From Bryobacteraceae bacterium (GTDB taxonomy: Bacteria; Acidobacteriota; Terriglobia; Bryobacterales; Bryobacteraceae): a stretch of DNA of 6,238 bases. The stretch covers positions 1 through 6,238 of the forward strand of contig CANGVB010000234.1 of the NCBI GenBank assembly GCA_947456995.1, written 5' to 3'. Below are positions 6,227 through 6,238 of this stretch, piece by piece (position 1 is the stretch's first letter; every line of letters begins with the position of its first letter). The translations under genes and the position numbers were made by a program. The notes below the pieces were generated by a model. That model worked only from the letters and a program-made list of their open reading frames with translations. It did no database searches and had not been told where the DNA came from.

Positions 6227-6238
6227 CGCAATTTCGGC

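Noticed and set aside
5527..6231. A 234-codon minus-strand frame overlapping the LSTGPKT gene.
   Set aside because: It is Pro/Arg/Thr-rich low-complexity sequence in a different frame. The 207-residue frame has a good Shine-Dalgarno, a recognised motif and an ATGA overlap with the next gene.

Overview
The window looks like a chromosomal stretch from a soil-type bacterium, most likely an Acidobacteriota member of the Solibacter/Bryobacter kind. This rests on my recognition of the protein families (an LSTGPKT-x-x-GK family protein, a many-TM PDZ/GAF/PAS kinase, an S9 peptidase beside an RsbW-like protein), not on a database search, so it is a moderate-confidence guess. Coding density is high, and no tRNA, rRNA, CRISPR array, insertion sequence or transposase was seen.

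Left part, + strand (1-719): the C-terminal end of an S9 (prolyl oligopeptidase) family serine peptidase, open at the window edge, is followed 6 nt later by a small RsbW/SpoIIAB-like ATP-binding protein of the anti-sigma/serine kinase class. A nearly ideal bidirectional intrinsic terminator (718-747) closes this unit and also faces the convergent minus-strand unit.

Centre, - strand (5017 down to 772): a two-component pair. A 945-residue membrane histidine kinase (about 10 TM segments, PDZ-like external segment, GAF, PAS, HisKA, HATPase) overlaps by 8 nt an NtrC-like response regulator (REC, AAA+, Fis-type HTH). The regulator is the most interesting object here. Its phosphoacceptor site and DNA-binding domain look intact, but about 12 residues that would carry the sigma54-contacting GAFTGA loop are absent, and the Walker A lysine is arginine. 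It should not work as a classical sigma54 activator and probably controls another type of promoter. A plausible sigma70-like promoter lies in the 92-nt gap upstream of the kinase.

Right part, - strand (6086 down to 5110): two small genes joined by a 4-nt ATGA overlap. The first carries an N-terminal LSTGPKT motif. The second lacks that motif but shows an ungapped resemblance to the middle of the first, so they may be diverged tandem paralogues of unknown function. Upstream is a leader with a 6-bp hairpin and an 82-nt stretch with no C on the + strand (no G in the transcript sense).
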